The notes: generated from the letters alone by a model not told the origin. 25,237 nt of DNA from CAZNEZ01 sp964572475 (GCA_964572475.1 CAZNEZ010000035.1:1-25237); one strand, 5' to 3'; positions 1 through 8,114 are shown, numbered from the stretch's first letter. Program-made: numbers and translations.

Positions 1-681
1 ATCACATCCGGCTTCAACAGCCTTCATATAAGTCATTGAAGCAACACCTGAAGTGTAATGTGTATGAAGATCGATAGGAATATCTGTACCCTCTTTTAAA
101 GCCTGAACTAATTCGGTTGCTTTGTAAGGTGTGAGAAGTCCTGCCATATCTTTAATACATAATGAGTTTGCACCCATATCTTCAATCTTCTTTGCTGTCT
201 CTTTCCAATAGTCAAGAGTATATGCGTCTCCTAATGTATAGGAAAGTGCAACCTGAGCATGACCTTTTTCCTTATTAGCAGCCTTAACAGCTGTCTCTAA
301 GTTTCTTAAGTCATTGAGACAGTCAAAAATTCTAATTATATCAATACCATTTGCAAGAGATTTCTGAACAAAATATTCAACAACATCATCCGAATAATGA
401 CTGTATCCTAAAATGTTCTGCCCTCTAAAAAGCATTTGTAGTTTTGTGTTTTTAAATCCATCTCTTAACTTTCTAAGTCTTTCCCATGGATCTTCTTTTA
501 AGAATCTAAGTGAAGCGTCAAATGTAGCACCGCCCCAACATTCTACTGAATGATAGCCAACTTTATCCATCTTATCGATAATAGGAAGCATTTGCTCAGT
601 TCTCATTCTAGTAGCAATAAGAGACTGATGAGCATCACGCAGTACTGTTTCGGTAATCTTAATTGGTTTTTTATCTGCCAT
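1..681 (-). CDS. oadA: Oxaloacetate decarboxylase alpha / pyruvate carboxylase subunit B-type carboxyltransferase, partial
   Basis: N-terminal 227 residues are present; the C-terminus lies beyond the window edge. The ATG at 681-679 follows GGAGG. The sequence shows a DRE-TIM-type carboxyltransferase barrel: TVLRDAHQSL near the start (metal-binding Asp), FRGQNILGY, CIKDMAGLLTP (the Lys that is carbamylated in this family) and LHTHYTSG (metal-ligand His pair). The family moves carboxyl groups between oxaloacetate/pyruvate and biotin in the cytoplasm, as the alpha subunit of Na+-pumping oxaloacetate decarboxylase or as the 5S subunit of transcarboxylase. It starts 16 bases after oadB ends and is the last gene of the operon visible here. 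Whether it carries its own C-terminal biotin domain cannot be seen. The separate carrier gene at 1886-2254 suggests it may not need one. Confidence 0.9.
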   Translation of the reverse strand, partial: MADKKPIKITETVLRDAHQSLIATRMRTEQMLPIIDKMDKVGYHSVECWGGATFDASLRFLKEDPWERLRKLRDGFKNTKLQMLFRGQNILGYSHYSDDVVEYFVQKSLANGIDIIRIFDCLNDLRNLETAVKAANKEKGHAQVALSYTLGDAYTLDYWKETAKKIEDMGANSLCIKDMAGLLTPYKATELVQALKEGTDIPIDLHTHYTSGVASMTYMKAVEAGCD

Positions 682-697
682 TATAATATCCTCCTAA

Positions 698-1846
698 TTA
701 TATATTGAATATTGCCATAAATGTACCGGCAGCTACAGCTGTACCGATAACACCAGCAACGTTTGGTCCCATTGCATGCATTAACAGGAAGTTTGAAGGA
801 TCAGCTTCGGAGCCAACTTTTTGTGAAACTCTGGCTGACATAGGAACCGCCGAAACACCAGCAGAACCAATAAGAGGATTAACCTTACCACCTGTAACCT
901 TGCACATAAGTTTTCCTATTAACACACCTGCTGCTGTACCAAATGCAAATGCAACAAGTCCTAATGCAACTATCTTAAGTGTATCCATATTAAGGAATGC
1001 TTCTGCGCTTGTTGAAGCACCAACACTTGTTCCAAGTAAGATAACAACAATGTACATAAGTGCATTAGATGCTGTCTCTGTAAGCTGCTTAACAACACCA
1101 CTTTCTCTAAACAAGTTACCTAACATAAGCATACCAACAAGAGGCGCTGTTGTAGGTAAAATCATAACTACTACAACTGTAACAATTATAGGGAATAAGA
1201 TTTTCTCAAGCTTTGTAACAGGTCTAAGCTGTTCCATCTTGATCTCTCTTTCTTTCTTAGTTGTAAGTAATTTCATAATTGGTGGTTGAATAATTGGTAC
1301 AAGTGACATATAAGAATATGCCGCTACCGCAATAGGTCCCATAAGTGCAGTCTGTCCTAACTTTCCAGCCAAGAAGATTGATGTAGGGCCATCAGCTCCA
1401 CCTATAATTGAAATAGCTGCTGCTGCTTTTCCATTGAATCCCATAACTATTGCAAGGAAATATGCAATATAAATTCCGAACTGTGCAGCTGCACCAAGTA
1501 AAAAGCTCTTAGGATTAGCAATAAGTGGACCAAAGTCTGTCATCGCACCTACGCCTAAGAATATTAATGAAGGTAAAATACTCCATTCATCTAATAAGTA
1601 AAAATAATGTAACAAACCGCCTACGCCATTATCAGAAGCTTCAGGTGTCATCATAATTCCAGGGAATATGTTAACTAAAAGCATACCAAATGCGATAGGT
1701 ACTAAAAGAAGTGGTTCGTATTCTTTTTTTATTGCTAAGTACAGGAAAACTAAAGCAACAAAAATCATCACATAATTGCCTACGGCAAGGTTAAATGGTG
1801 CTGATTGATGTATAAGATTTCCTAACGTATCTATAACGTAATCCAT
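698..1846 (-). CDS. oadB: Sodium-translocating decarboxylase beta subunit (OadB/MmdB/GcdB family)
   Basis: This 382-residue polytopic membrane protein has the usual length for the family. It couples decarboxylation of carboxybiotin to Na+ export across the membrane. The conserved segment SIIGGADGPTSIF holds the Asp at about residue 152 that corresponds to the Na+/proton-binding Asp of Klebsiella OadB. The C-terminal third has GSAGVSAVPMSARV followed by LLMHAMGPNVAGVIG, another family signature. The start is set by AGGAGG just upstream of the ATG at 1846. It lies between the biotin carrier gene (39-base gap) and the OadA-type carboxyltransferase (16-base gap), so co-transcription is very likely. 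The sequence does not say which carboxylated substrate feeds it: oxaloacetate, methylmalonyl-CoA and glutaconyl-CoA enzymes share this subunit. Confidence 0.95.
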   Translation of the reverse strand: MDYVIDTLGNLIHQSAPFNLAVGNYVMIFVALVFLYLAIKKEYEPLLLVPIAFGMLLVNIFPGIMMTPEASDNGVGGLLHYFYLLDEWSILPSLIFLGVGAMTDFGPLIANPKSFLLGAAAQFGIYIAYFLAIVMGFNGKAAAAISIIGGADGPTSIFLAGKLGQTALMGPIAVAAYSYMSLVPIIQPPIMKLLTTKKEREIKMEQLRPVTKLEKILFPIIVTVVVVMILPTTAPLVGMLMLGNLFRESGVVKQLTETASNALMYIVVILLGTSVGASTSAEAFLNMDTLKIVALGLVAFAFGTAAGVLIGKLMCKVTGGKVNPLIGSAGVSAVPMSARVSQKVGSEADPSNFLLMHAMGPNVAGVIGTAVAAGTFMAIFNI

Positions 1847-1885
1847 TTCTTAACCTCCTATTTAGTCTAAGAATTTTGATAGCAA

Positions 1886-2254
1886 TTAGTTCAATGTAGC
1901 TAATACGTTTCCAGCTTCAACGCTTGCGCCTTCATTTACATCAATACTTGCTACTGTTCCATCTACTGGAGCTACGATTTCATTTTCCATCTTCATAGCT
2001 TCAAGAACTACGATTACGTCACCTTTTTTAACTGCCTGTCCAACACTTGCTTTAACTGCAAGAATCTTACCTGGCATTGGAGAATTAATCTTTGTTGCGC
2101 CCTGTGCGCCTGTTGCTGCTGCAGCTGCTGCTGGAGCTGCCTTAGGAGCTGCTTTAGCTGGTGCTTTTGTTGCTACTGGAGCACTTCCTGCTGCTGCTTC
2201 TTCTACCACTACATCATATATATTTCCATTTACAGTGATTGTATAATTTTTCAT
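1886..2254 (-). CDS. Biotin carrier protein of a decarboxylase/transcarboxylase (biotin-lipoyl domain)
   Basis: The protein has 122 residues in three parts: a short N-terminal segment (1-20), a flexible Ala/Pro/Lys-rich linker (about 20-55), and a C-terminal biotinyl domain with the motif EAMKMENEI, whose Lys88 is the expected biotinylation site. This layout matches the MmdC/GcdC gamma subunits and the 1.3S subunit of transcarboxylase. It would shuttle carboxyl groups between the carboxyltransferases encoded at 3056-4501 and 1-681 and the OadB pump. The ATG follows AGGAGGAACGAC. The Ala-codon-rich linker makes the gene locally GC-richer than its surroundings; this is a feature of the linker and not evidence of transfer. 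It sits between the OadG-like gene and oadB. Confidence 0.95.
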   Translation of the reverse strand: MKNYTITVNGNIYDVVVEEAAAGSAPVATKAPAKAAPKAAPAAAAAATGAQGATKINSPMPGKILAVKASVGQAVKKGDVIVVLEAMKMENEIVAPVDGTVASIDVNEGASVEAGNVLATLN

Positions 2255-2279
2255 TGTCGTTCCTCCTATAGGATAATAT

Positions 2280-3041
2280 TTAGGCTCTCTGCCATTTGTT
2301 TTTATTTGCTTTTTTAATTGATCTTACAACAAAACTGTCTGTGCTAGTACCCTCTGCTGTAGCGATTGCTGCTGCAATAACTGCTACAAGTTCAAGGTTG
2401 TCAGCCAACTCTTCATTGCTTTCAATCTGAGCAATTGCATTGTTCATTGCTGTATCAGATAGGTTTTCTTTCTTCTTTTCAAACTTAGCCTGCATAATAG
2501 GAATGAATTTGAATAGTGAAATCAAACATGAGATTAAAATAAGTACAATAAATACAGTTCCTAATCCCATTACAGTGTTAGCAAATGCATCTTCCATCTT
2601 CTTTGCAAAGCTCTGATTATCTGCACTATATTCTGCAAATGAAATAGATACTGGAGATACTTCACCTTGAATAGCTTGGAATGAAACCTTCATCTCAACA
2701 TCTTCTTCTGAAAACTTCAGAATAGCTGTAAGATCTACAGTATCATCTTCAACATTCTCTTTAACAGAGATATTGTCTATGCTATCATAATCACCAATTT
2801 TATCAACTATCTTTGAATATGATTCAAATGCATCATGCTGGTAACCAATACTATTGTTAACTACATATTCGCAATCTGTCTTATTGTAAGCTGTTATAGC
2901 TTCTACAAGACTTTTAGCATATGTAGTAAGATCAGTCTCAGTATAGTCAAATGAAAGTTTTGAATCAGCAGCGAAAACAGATGATGCCCCGCAGATTAAA
3001 ATCATGCATAAAGCTAATAAAAATCTTCTAGTCTTTTTCAT
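2280..3041 (-). CDS. OadG-family membrane subunit of Na+-pumping decarboxylase, long form with extracytoplasmic domain
   Basis: 253 residues. A signal peptide (residues 1 to about 24, ending SVFA) precedes an extracytoplasmic region of roughly 125 residues. A single membrane segment follows (about 156-180), then a cytoplasmic tail with ELVAVIAAAIATAEG and DSFVVRSIKK, the C-terminal signature of OadG-type gamma/delta subunits that anchor the decarboxylase complex. Classical OadG is only about 80-120 residues, so the exported domain is an enlargement; similar long forms are known in Clostridia, but the role of that domain is not evident from sequence. The gene lies 14 bases after the carboxyltransferase gene and 25 before the biotin carrier gene, inside the operon. 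Confidence 0.85.
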   Translation of the reverse strand: MKKTRRFLLALCMILICGASSVFAADSKLSFDYTETDLTTYAKSLVEAITAYNKTDCEYVVNNSIGYQHDAFESYSKIVDKIGDYDSIDNISVKENVEDDTVDLTAILKFSEEDVEMKVSFQAIQGEVSPVSISFAEYSADNQSFAKKMEDAFANTVMGLGTVFIVLILISCLISLFKFIPIMQAKFEKKKENLSDTAMNNAIAQIESNEELADNLELVAVIAAAIATAEGTSTDSFVVRSIKKANKNKWQRA

Positions 3042-3055
3042 CGTTTACACCTCTC

Positions 3056-4501
3056 TTAAACCGTACCATGTTTCTTACTTGGACGATCCTCTCTCTTTGT
3101 GAACAACATTTCAAAAGCACCGATTACATACTTTCTAGTATCACATGCTTCAATAATTGTATCAACATATCCTCTCTTGGCAGCTGACATTATGCTATTC
3201 TGAAGCGCATCATATTCAGCTTTTTTATCATTGATTACATCAAGTGCATTGTCGCTGTTCTTGATTTCATCATCATAGATAATTCTAACTGCCTGTTCAG
3301 CGTCCATCATTCCAACTTTAGCTGTTGGCCAAGCATAAACTATATCTGCACCAGTTGCTTTGCTGTTCATTACTGAATAAGCTGTACCCAATGCATCACC
3401 TATAATTACATTAACCTTAGGAACTGTAGAATTAGCAAATGCATATGTTAATTCAGCTGCTGCTTTAGCAATCTTCTTCTCTGTACATTTGCTTGTTTTA
3501 AATCCTTTTACATTAGTAAGTGTAAGAACTGGAATATCGAAAGAATCACAGAATGTAACAAAATCTTTAGCTTTAGCAGCACCTTTAGCTGATAAAACTG
3601 CATCAAATTCTTCTACAATCTTCATATCATCATCATAAACTTCTGTACGGTTAGCAATTGCACCAACTGTCATTCCGTTTAATCTGATGAATCCAGTAAC
3701 CATATCTTTTGCATAATCTTTTTTAACTTCAACGAAATTATTATCATCTGCTATCTGTGAAAGTGCAATAGATGTATCTCCAGCACAATTAGAAAGTTCT
3801 GCACATACTCTGTTAAGATCATCTGTACATTCTTCATATGACATATCATCTTCGTTGTTAGATGGAAGCATCATAACAAGCTCTCTCATCTGTTCTAATA
3901 TCTCTTCTGGTGTTCCAACAAAATCAACATTTTCTGTCTCTTCACTTTGGAATTTGGCAGAAGCTGTATCACAGTCTTTGTTCTCATCAATAGCATTAGG
4001 TGCATTAACAAATAATTTTGCATCTTCTGCCATAAATGTAAAATCTGTAAGTGAAGACATTATTCCAAGTCCTCCACCACATGTTCCGAATATTCCTGTA
4101 ATCTGTGGAATAACTCCTGAAGCCAAAGATTGTTTTAAGTATATCTCACCAAATGCATTAAGCGCATCTGAAGCCTCTTGAAGTCTGAGACCTGCGCAAT
4201 CTATCAATCCAATTACTGGTGCTCCTACTTTCATAGCCAATTCATAAATCTTAACAATTTTCTTTGCATGCATTTCACCAATAGTTCCGTTTAAAACTGA
4301 TGCATCCTGACTGTATACATATACAAGATTGCCGTCTATAACGCCATATCCTGTAATTACACCATCAGCAGGTGTTTCTTTGTCCTGCATATTAAAATCA
4401 GTATTTCTGGCAGTAACTAAGCCGCCAATTTCAACGAAGCTATTCTCATCAACTAAAGCATTTATTCTCGCTTTTGCTGATAACTTTGCTGTATTACTCA
4501 T
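3056..4501 (-). CDS. Acyl-CoA carboxyltransferase (methylmalonyl-CoA decarboxylase alpha / transcarboxylase 12S-like), divergent
   Basis: 481 residues from the ATG at 4501, chosen because GGAGG sits 8 bases upstream. A further in-frame ATG at 4516 overlaps that Shine-Dalgarno and is rejected. Two crotonase-like carboxyltransferase halves are visible. The N-half has GLIDCAGLRLQEA and GTCGGGLGIMSSLTDF, where canonical MmdA/PccB carry a GxCAGGA-type oxyanion segment. The C-half has GDALGTAYSVMNSKATGADI and VYAWPTAKVGMM, matching the GxxYGGAYIAMNSK region. The C-terminal end KKHGTV resembles the end of MmdA. The substitutions in both glycine-rich loops and the slightly short length mark a diverged member, so the acyl-CoA substrate is uncertain. 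It is the first gene of the operon, behind the promoter at 4552-4580. Confidence 0.85.
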   Translation of the reverse strand: MSNTAKLSAKARINALVDENSFVEIGGLVTARNTDFNMQDKETPADGVITGYGVIDGNLVYVYSQDASVLNGTIGEMHAKKIVKIYELAMKVGAPVIGLIDCAGLRLQEASDALNAFGEIYLKQSLASGVIPQITGIFGTCGGGLGIMSSLTDFTFMAEDAKLFVNAPNAIDENKDCDTASAKFQSEETENVDFVGTPEEILEQMRELVMMLPSNNEDDMSYEECTDDLNRVCAELSNCAGDTSIALSQIADDNNFVEVKKDYAKDMVTGFIRLNGMTVGAIANRTEVYDDDMKIVEEFDAVLSAKGAAKAKDFVTFCDSFDIPVLTLTNVKGFKTSKCTEKKIAKAAAELTYAFANSTVPKVNVIIGDALGTAYSVMNSKATGADIVYAWPTAKVGMMDAEQAVRIIYDDEIKNSDNALDVINDKKAEYDALQNSIMSAAKRGYVDTIIEACDTRKYVIGAFEMLFTKREDRPSKKHGTV

Positions 4502-4551
4502 TCTGTGGACCTCCATTTTTATAATTTATATTTCAAAAATCTGCCGAGTTT

Positions 4552-4580
4552 ATTGTATAACTAAGCACGAAAAATATCAA
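4552..4580 (-). promoter_or_regulatory. Sigma-A-type promoter for the decarboxylase operon
   Basis: On the minus strand, TTGATA (4580-4575) and TACAAT (4557-4552) are separated by exactly 17 bases, each one or two changes from consensus. Transcription would start about 4545, giving a leader of roughly 45 bases before the ATG at 4501. It lies in the 112-base gap after the arabinofuranosidase gene, which argues that the decarboxylase operon is transcribed independently. Confidence 0.75.
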
Positions 4581-4602
4581 GCAGTTTCGAGTTAATTTTT
4601 CG
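4568..4602. repeat. Inverted repeat CGAAAAAT / ATTTTTCG overlapping the -35 region
   Basis: Perfect 8-bp arms at 4568-4575 and 4595-4602 are separated by 19 bases. The proximal arm touches the -35 hexamer at 4575. It may be an operator for the decarboxylase operon, or a weak hairpin in the 3' end of the arabinofuranosidase transcript, whose stop codon is at 4616-4614. The arms are AT-rich and no U-tract follows, so an operator seems somewhat more likely than a terminator. Confidence 0.35.
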
Positions 4603-4613
4603 CATATTTTAGT

Positions 4614-6779
4614 TTATTTTTGTTGGATTCTAATGATGGATAATGAGTATGCTGGAACCTCATAATTAAAATCTTCTGAAACCTCAATTGTGCTTTCTTC
4701 TGTTTTTACAAGCTCTGGATTGGAAAATGAATTCTTAACTGTGTTAGTAGCAGATGAAAGTGTCTGAACACTGGCTTTTGATTCAATATCCTTTGAGTTG
4801 GAAATAATTACCTGAAGATTAGTTTTCGTTCCTGTTATATTTACAAGTTTAACAATTATATCTCCATTAGAATCTATACTTGTTGTCTGATATAATTGTC
4901 CTGACTTAACCTCGACTACATCTATACTATTCTCATTAACTGTTGAGCCTGTGAATTTTGTGTTAAGAATCTGTGTTCCAACATTAGATGCAAACATCTT
5001 TTGAACATAATAATTAACTGAGCCAAAAACCGAATTATTCTTAAACCATATCATATCAGGTGCCCACTGAGTTACTGATGCATTTCCAAATAGTGGTGCA
5101 TAACATGCCATTTTTACAATATCTGCGTTTCTTTCTACTCCCGTCATAAATGCTGCCTCAGCAAGTGCTGCTTCTAAGTCATTATCTTTTGCTGCATACT
5201 CGCCTAAAAATACAGGAGTGCTGCTTCTATCATACTTATCATATCTTACCACATTTGCCGTAAACCAAGATGGCTCATTGTAATAATGCTCGTCTACAAG
5301 TCCTGCATGGTCAGAACCTTTTGAAGAAATCTCATTCCATCCAGATTTATCTCCACTATTAGGTCCATTTGCAATAATAAGCTCAATATCTCCATACATA
5401 GATGGATTAGCCTTAGCCGCATCATCAAATGCCTGCTTAAATATAGCATAATGCACAAAATATTCACTCTGCCATTGTTCATTACCAATACCTATATATT
5501 TTAATTCAAATGGCTCTTCGTGACCCATTGCAATTCTGACAGCACCCCATTTGGTGTTCTTGTCTCCTCTACAGAATTCAACAAGATCAAGCGCATCCTG
5601 AACCAATTGCTTAAACTCAGCACTATCTGTAGATAAAACTGTATAATCAGGGCTTTGTATTGGACACGACATACCAGCATTAAGAATTGGCACTCCAAGA
5701 CATTCAAGGTCTTCACATAATTCAAAGTACTCAAAGAATCCAAGTCCATAGCTCATATAATATGGATTAGCTGAAGCCTTGTTAAGGTCAGCCCACAAAT
5801 CTATTCCAAGAGGTCTGGTTGCAACATCCCCTACTGTATTTTCGCCATTTATAGTAAAATTCATTCCATTTCCTATAGAATCCTTCCAACTATACATTGT
5901 TTCTAATGATTTACCTTCAATTACACAGCCACCAGGAAATCTCAAAAATGAAGGATTAAGTTCTTTAAGATATTCAACAAGGTCTGCTCTAAGTCCGTTC
6001 TCATGGTTGTTATATGTATCCTTAGGAAATAAAGAAACCATATCCATATCTACAGTTCCCTTATCTATCATAACAAACATTCTGACACCTGCATTGACTG
6101 TTGCATTTGATTTTAAGGTGACAGTATATTTGTACCAGCCGTTAGTAACTGTGCCAATTTCTGCCTCAGCATACACATTGCTTCCATCTTGATTCGCAAG
6201 TACAGCTGTCGCTTTGCCACTATATGAGGCACTCTTTAAGTATACTGAAAATGTATATTCTGCATCTTTCTCTAAGGCTATTCCATCAAGGAAACCCGAA
6301 TTACCATATCCTGATTTTGATGTTCCGTTATTTGTCAATCTTGCATAATGTGTATTGTTAGAATTAAGATATGACTTATCTGTACTTCCATCTATAACTA
6401 CCATCGATGTAGTAGTTTCTGAACCTTTAAGTGCTGTCCAGCCATGCATTCCTCCATTAGTTGCCAAAGCTCCATATTCAAATGAACGGTTTTTGACTTT
6501 TTCTGCATATAAGCCCCCATCTGCTGCGAAGTTAATATCTTCCAAAAACAAGCCGTAAAGTGTATTACTGATGCTGCTTGTCTCGTCAAGTGATGAAGTA
6601 TCTGCATCAATTTCAAGTTTAAATTTGCCCGATGCTTTTGAGTTATCTTCTCCTACTGGCTGCACATACAACCCTTTAGTCTCCTCAGATGTATCATCAT
6701 CTGTTTTGCATGCACATGACGCTAAACTTAACCCCATAACTACAGCCAATGAACAAGCAAGAACTTTCTTTAATTTCAT
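4614..6779 (-). CDS. GH51 alpha-L-arabinofuranosidase, secreted lipoprotein
   Basis: 721 residues. The N-terminus is a lipoprotein signal with lipobox LASC (Cys22), followed by an acidic linker. The GH51 signature YGLFLEDINFAADGG begins about residue 74. An apparent carbohydrate-binding-like beta-sandwich insert (about 105-255) follows, then the (beta/alpha)8 catalytic domain starting around SFLRFPGGCVIEG. Glu434 in GIGNEQW is the expected acid/base and Glu527 in FLGEYAA the expected nucleophile. A C-terminal beta domain ends the protein. The family removes terminal arabinofuranosyl residues from arabinan, arabinoxylan or arabinogalactan. The lipobox places it on the outer face of the membrane, whereas many GH51 enzymes are intracellular. 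It is transcribed divergently from the gene at 6969 and has its own promoter (6823-6851). Substrate linkage cannot be read from the sequence. Confidence 0.95.
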   Translation of the reverse strand: MKLKKVLACSLAVVMGLSLASCACKTDDDTSEETKGLYVQPVGEDNSKASGKFKLEIDADTSSLDETSSISNTLYGLFLEDINFAADGGLYAEKVKNRSFEYGALATNGGMHGWTALKGSETTTSMVVIDGSTDKSYLNSNNTHYARLTNNGTSKSGYGNSGFLDGIALEKDAEYTFSVYLKSASYSGKATAVLANQDGSNVYAEAEIGTVTNGWYKYTVTLKSNATVNAGVRMFVMIDKGTVDMDMVSLFPKDTYNNHENGLRADLVEYLKELNPSFLRFPGGCVIEGKSLETMYSWKDSIGNGMNFTINGENTVGDVATRPLGIDLWADLNKASANPYYMSYGLGFFEYFELCEDLECLGVPILNAGMSCPIQSPDYTVLSTDSAEFKQLVQDALDLVEFCRGDKNTKWGAVRIAMGHEEPFELKYIGIGNEQWQSEYFVHYAIFKQAFDDAAKANPSMYGDIELIIANGPNSGDKSGWNEISSKGSDHAGLVDEHYYNEPSWFTANVVRYDKYDRSSTPVFLGEYAAKDNDLEAALAEAAFMTGVERNADIVKMACYAPLFGNASVTQWAPDMIWFKNNSVFGSVNYYVQKMFASNVGTQILNTKFTGSTVNENSIDVVEVKSGQLYQTTSIDSNGDIIVKLVNITGTKTNLQVIISNSKDIESKASVQTLSSATNTVKNSFSNPELVKTEESTIEVSEDFNYEVPAYSLSIIRIQQK

Positions 6780-6803
6780 AATTGTAAAATCCTTTCCATT
6801 ATT

Positions 6804-6830
6804 GTTAAAATGTTACTAAAATAGTTTAAC
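6804..6830. repeat. Imperfect palindrome GTTAAA...TTTAAC in the arabinofuranosidase promoter
   Basis: The 6-bp arms at 6804-6809 and 6825-6830 enclose 15 AT-rich bases and span the -10 box and likely start of the arabinofuranosidase transcript. This position suits a repressor operator. AT-rich short arms can arise by chance, so this is a tentative call. Confidence 0.25.
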
Positions 6831-6851
6831 ATCTAACTCTTTTTTTGTAAA
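6823..6851 (-). promoter_or_regulatory. Promoter for the GH51 arabinofuranosidase
   Basis: On the minus strand, TTTACA (6851-6846) and TAAACT (6828-6823) are 17 bases apart, and the -10 is preceded by TGT, an extended -10 element. The start codon at 6779 lies about 44 bases downstream of the -10. A GAAAGGA ribosome site lies about 10 bases before the ATG. Confidence 0.65.
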
Positions 6852-6881
6852 GAAATACTGTATTTTCTTTTTTAATTACTT

Positions 6882-6910
6882 TTACTAAATAATAAAATAT
6901 ATGATATAAT
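6882..6910 (+). promoter_or_regulatory. Promoter for the 6969-9158 gene pair
   Basis: TTACTA (6882-6887) and a perfect TATAAT (6905-6910) are 17 bases apart, with TGA directly before the -10 forming an extended -10 (TGnTATAAT). It diverges from the arabinofuranosidase promoter, with the two -35 boxes about 30 bases apart, so one regulator could act on both. Confidence 0.7.
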
Positions 6911-6968
6911 GTTTATAATAATTTACACATTGGATAATGTTCAACTATATATGAACGGAGGTCTACTA

Positions 6969-8069
6969 ATGAATAATCAGACAGGACAAGAGAATTTAAC
7001 AAATAAAAATCTTCGCAAATCTTTGCGGCTTGCAGATGCTTCATTCGTTAACTATGATGATGCAATTGCAAAGCTTTCTTATTATCTTGAATCAGATACA
7101 GAAGACTATATACAAAGTTATTCCCGTATAAGATTTTACAGATGCAATTCTAAGCGCGAATTGCTTGTATCAGACTCTGATTCTATACAAACTGACATTC
7201 ACGATTTAACACGTTCAATGTATCTTCTGCGTATCGGAGATATAGGCTGTACCTTAAAAGCTGTAATCACACCTAAAGCTATTGGATATGAAGATGGCGA
7301 AGATGCAGTCGTTGATTCATCATATGTAATAACAGAGAACGATATTGAAGGGGAAGGTCTTGAAAAGTATTATCTGGACTCGGAGTTTGAACATTTTCCT
7401 ATTTACTTCCAACGTGAACTATTAGCTAATACATTTACGGTAGACAGACTACATAGCGATGATGACAAGTTACCTTTTAGATATGGTGCTTATGAATGCA
7501 AGGGAACTAATGAATATGGCTTAATTACTGAGGGACTTAACAGTTTATTATTATATACTTCTGATGATACATGGTTTGATTTTATGTCTATTGAACTGAC
7601 TTTTACTTACTTTACCAGTAATCATCAGCTTGATGATTATCAAATGTTTCATAATCAATCTGAACATTATATGGAGATATACATAAGATATAACACTAAT
7701 ACCAGAACTGGTTACGGAATAAGAATATCCATGAATAATTCAGACTATAAAAAGATTGATTTTGTATTAATGCGTTATGATAATGGAATAGCTTCACCCA
7801 TAAGTTCATCTGTTACATCAGATTTGTTTTTCAATCATTTTAGATTGAAGCTATGTATTGAGGGAACAAAACTTAACTTTTATGCCATACCTTCCTCATC
7901 TGCTTTTAAAGAATATCATAATACAGGTTTTGATGGCAAAGTTGAACTTAACGCCGAGGTTGAAAATACAGGATTTGGCGGCTATGGTCTTTACTATACC
8001 GGTAATGCCTCCAAGTCCTCACACTTAATTTACAGGCGTATTGTCGTATCGTATGAACCTAAACAATAA
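6969..8069 (+). CDS. Uncharacterised 366-aa cytoplasmic protein with beta-rich C-terminal half
   Basis: I do not recognise this protein. The ATG at 6969 is chosen because GGAGG lies 7 bases upstream; the frame is open from further upstream (6909) but without a ribosome site. There is no signal peptide and no membrane segment. The first about 60 residues are polar with charged helices. A middle stretch, LRIGDIGCTLKAVITP, recalls Ig-like A9-type repeats. The second half (about 185-360) alternates strand-like segments such as YMEIYIRYN, TGYGIRISMN and FRLKLCIEG, a pattern typical of concanavalin-type jelly rolls (inference). It is divergent from the secreted arabinofuranosidase and 45 bases before the asparaginase-like gene, so it probably shares a transcript with the latter. 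A sugar-sensing or binding role would fit the context, but nothing in the sequence proves it. Confidence 0.8.
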   Translation: MNNQTGQENLTNKNLRKSLRLADASFVNYDDAIAKLSYYLESDTEDYIQSYSRIRFYRCNSKRELLVSDSDSIQTDIHDLTRSMYLLRIGDIGCTLKAVITPKAIGYEDGEDAVVDSSYVITENDIEGEGLEKYYLDSEFEHFPIYFQRELLANTFTVDRLHSDDDKLPFRYGAYECKGTNEYGLITEGLNSLLLYTSDDTWFDFMSIELTFTYFTSNHQLDDYQMFHNQSEHYMEIYIRYNTNTRTGYGIRISMNNSDYKKIDFVLMRYDNGIASPISSSVTSDLFFNHFRLKLCIEGTKLNFYAIPSSSAFKEYHNTGFDGKVELNAEVENTGFGGYGLYYTGNASKSSHLIYRRIVVSYEPKQ

Positions 8070-8114
8070 GTGTAATACTAAGTCTATAATAAAACATTGA
8101 ATGGAGCCAGTTAT

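Noticed and set aside
705..1289. Long open frame antisense to oadB
   Set aside because: It mirrors a clearly conserved membrane protein gene, has no ribosome site, and its composition is that of a reverse-complemented coding frame.
1886..2254. GC-rich Ala-codon segment as a sign of horizontal transfer
   Set aside because: It is the normal Ala/Pro linker of biotin carrier proteins, and the flanking genes belong to the same complex.
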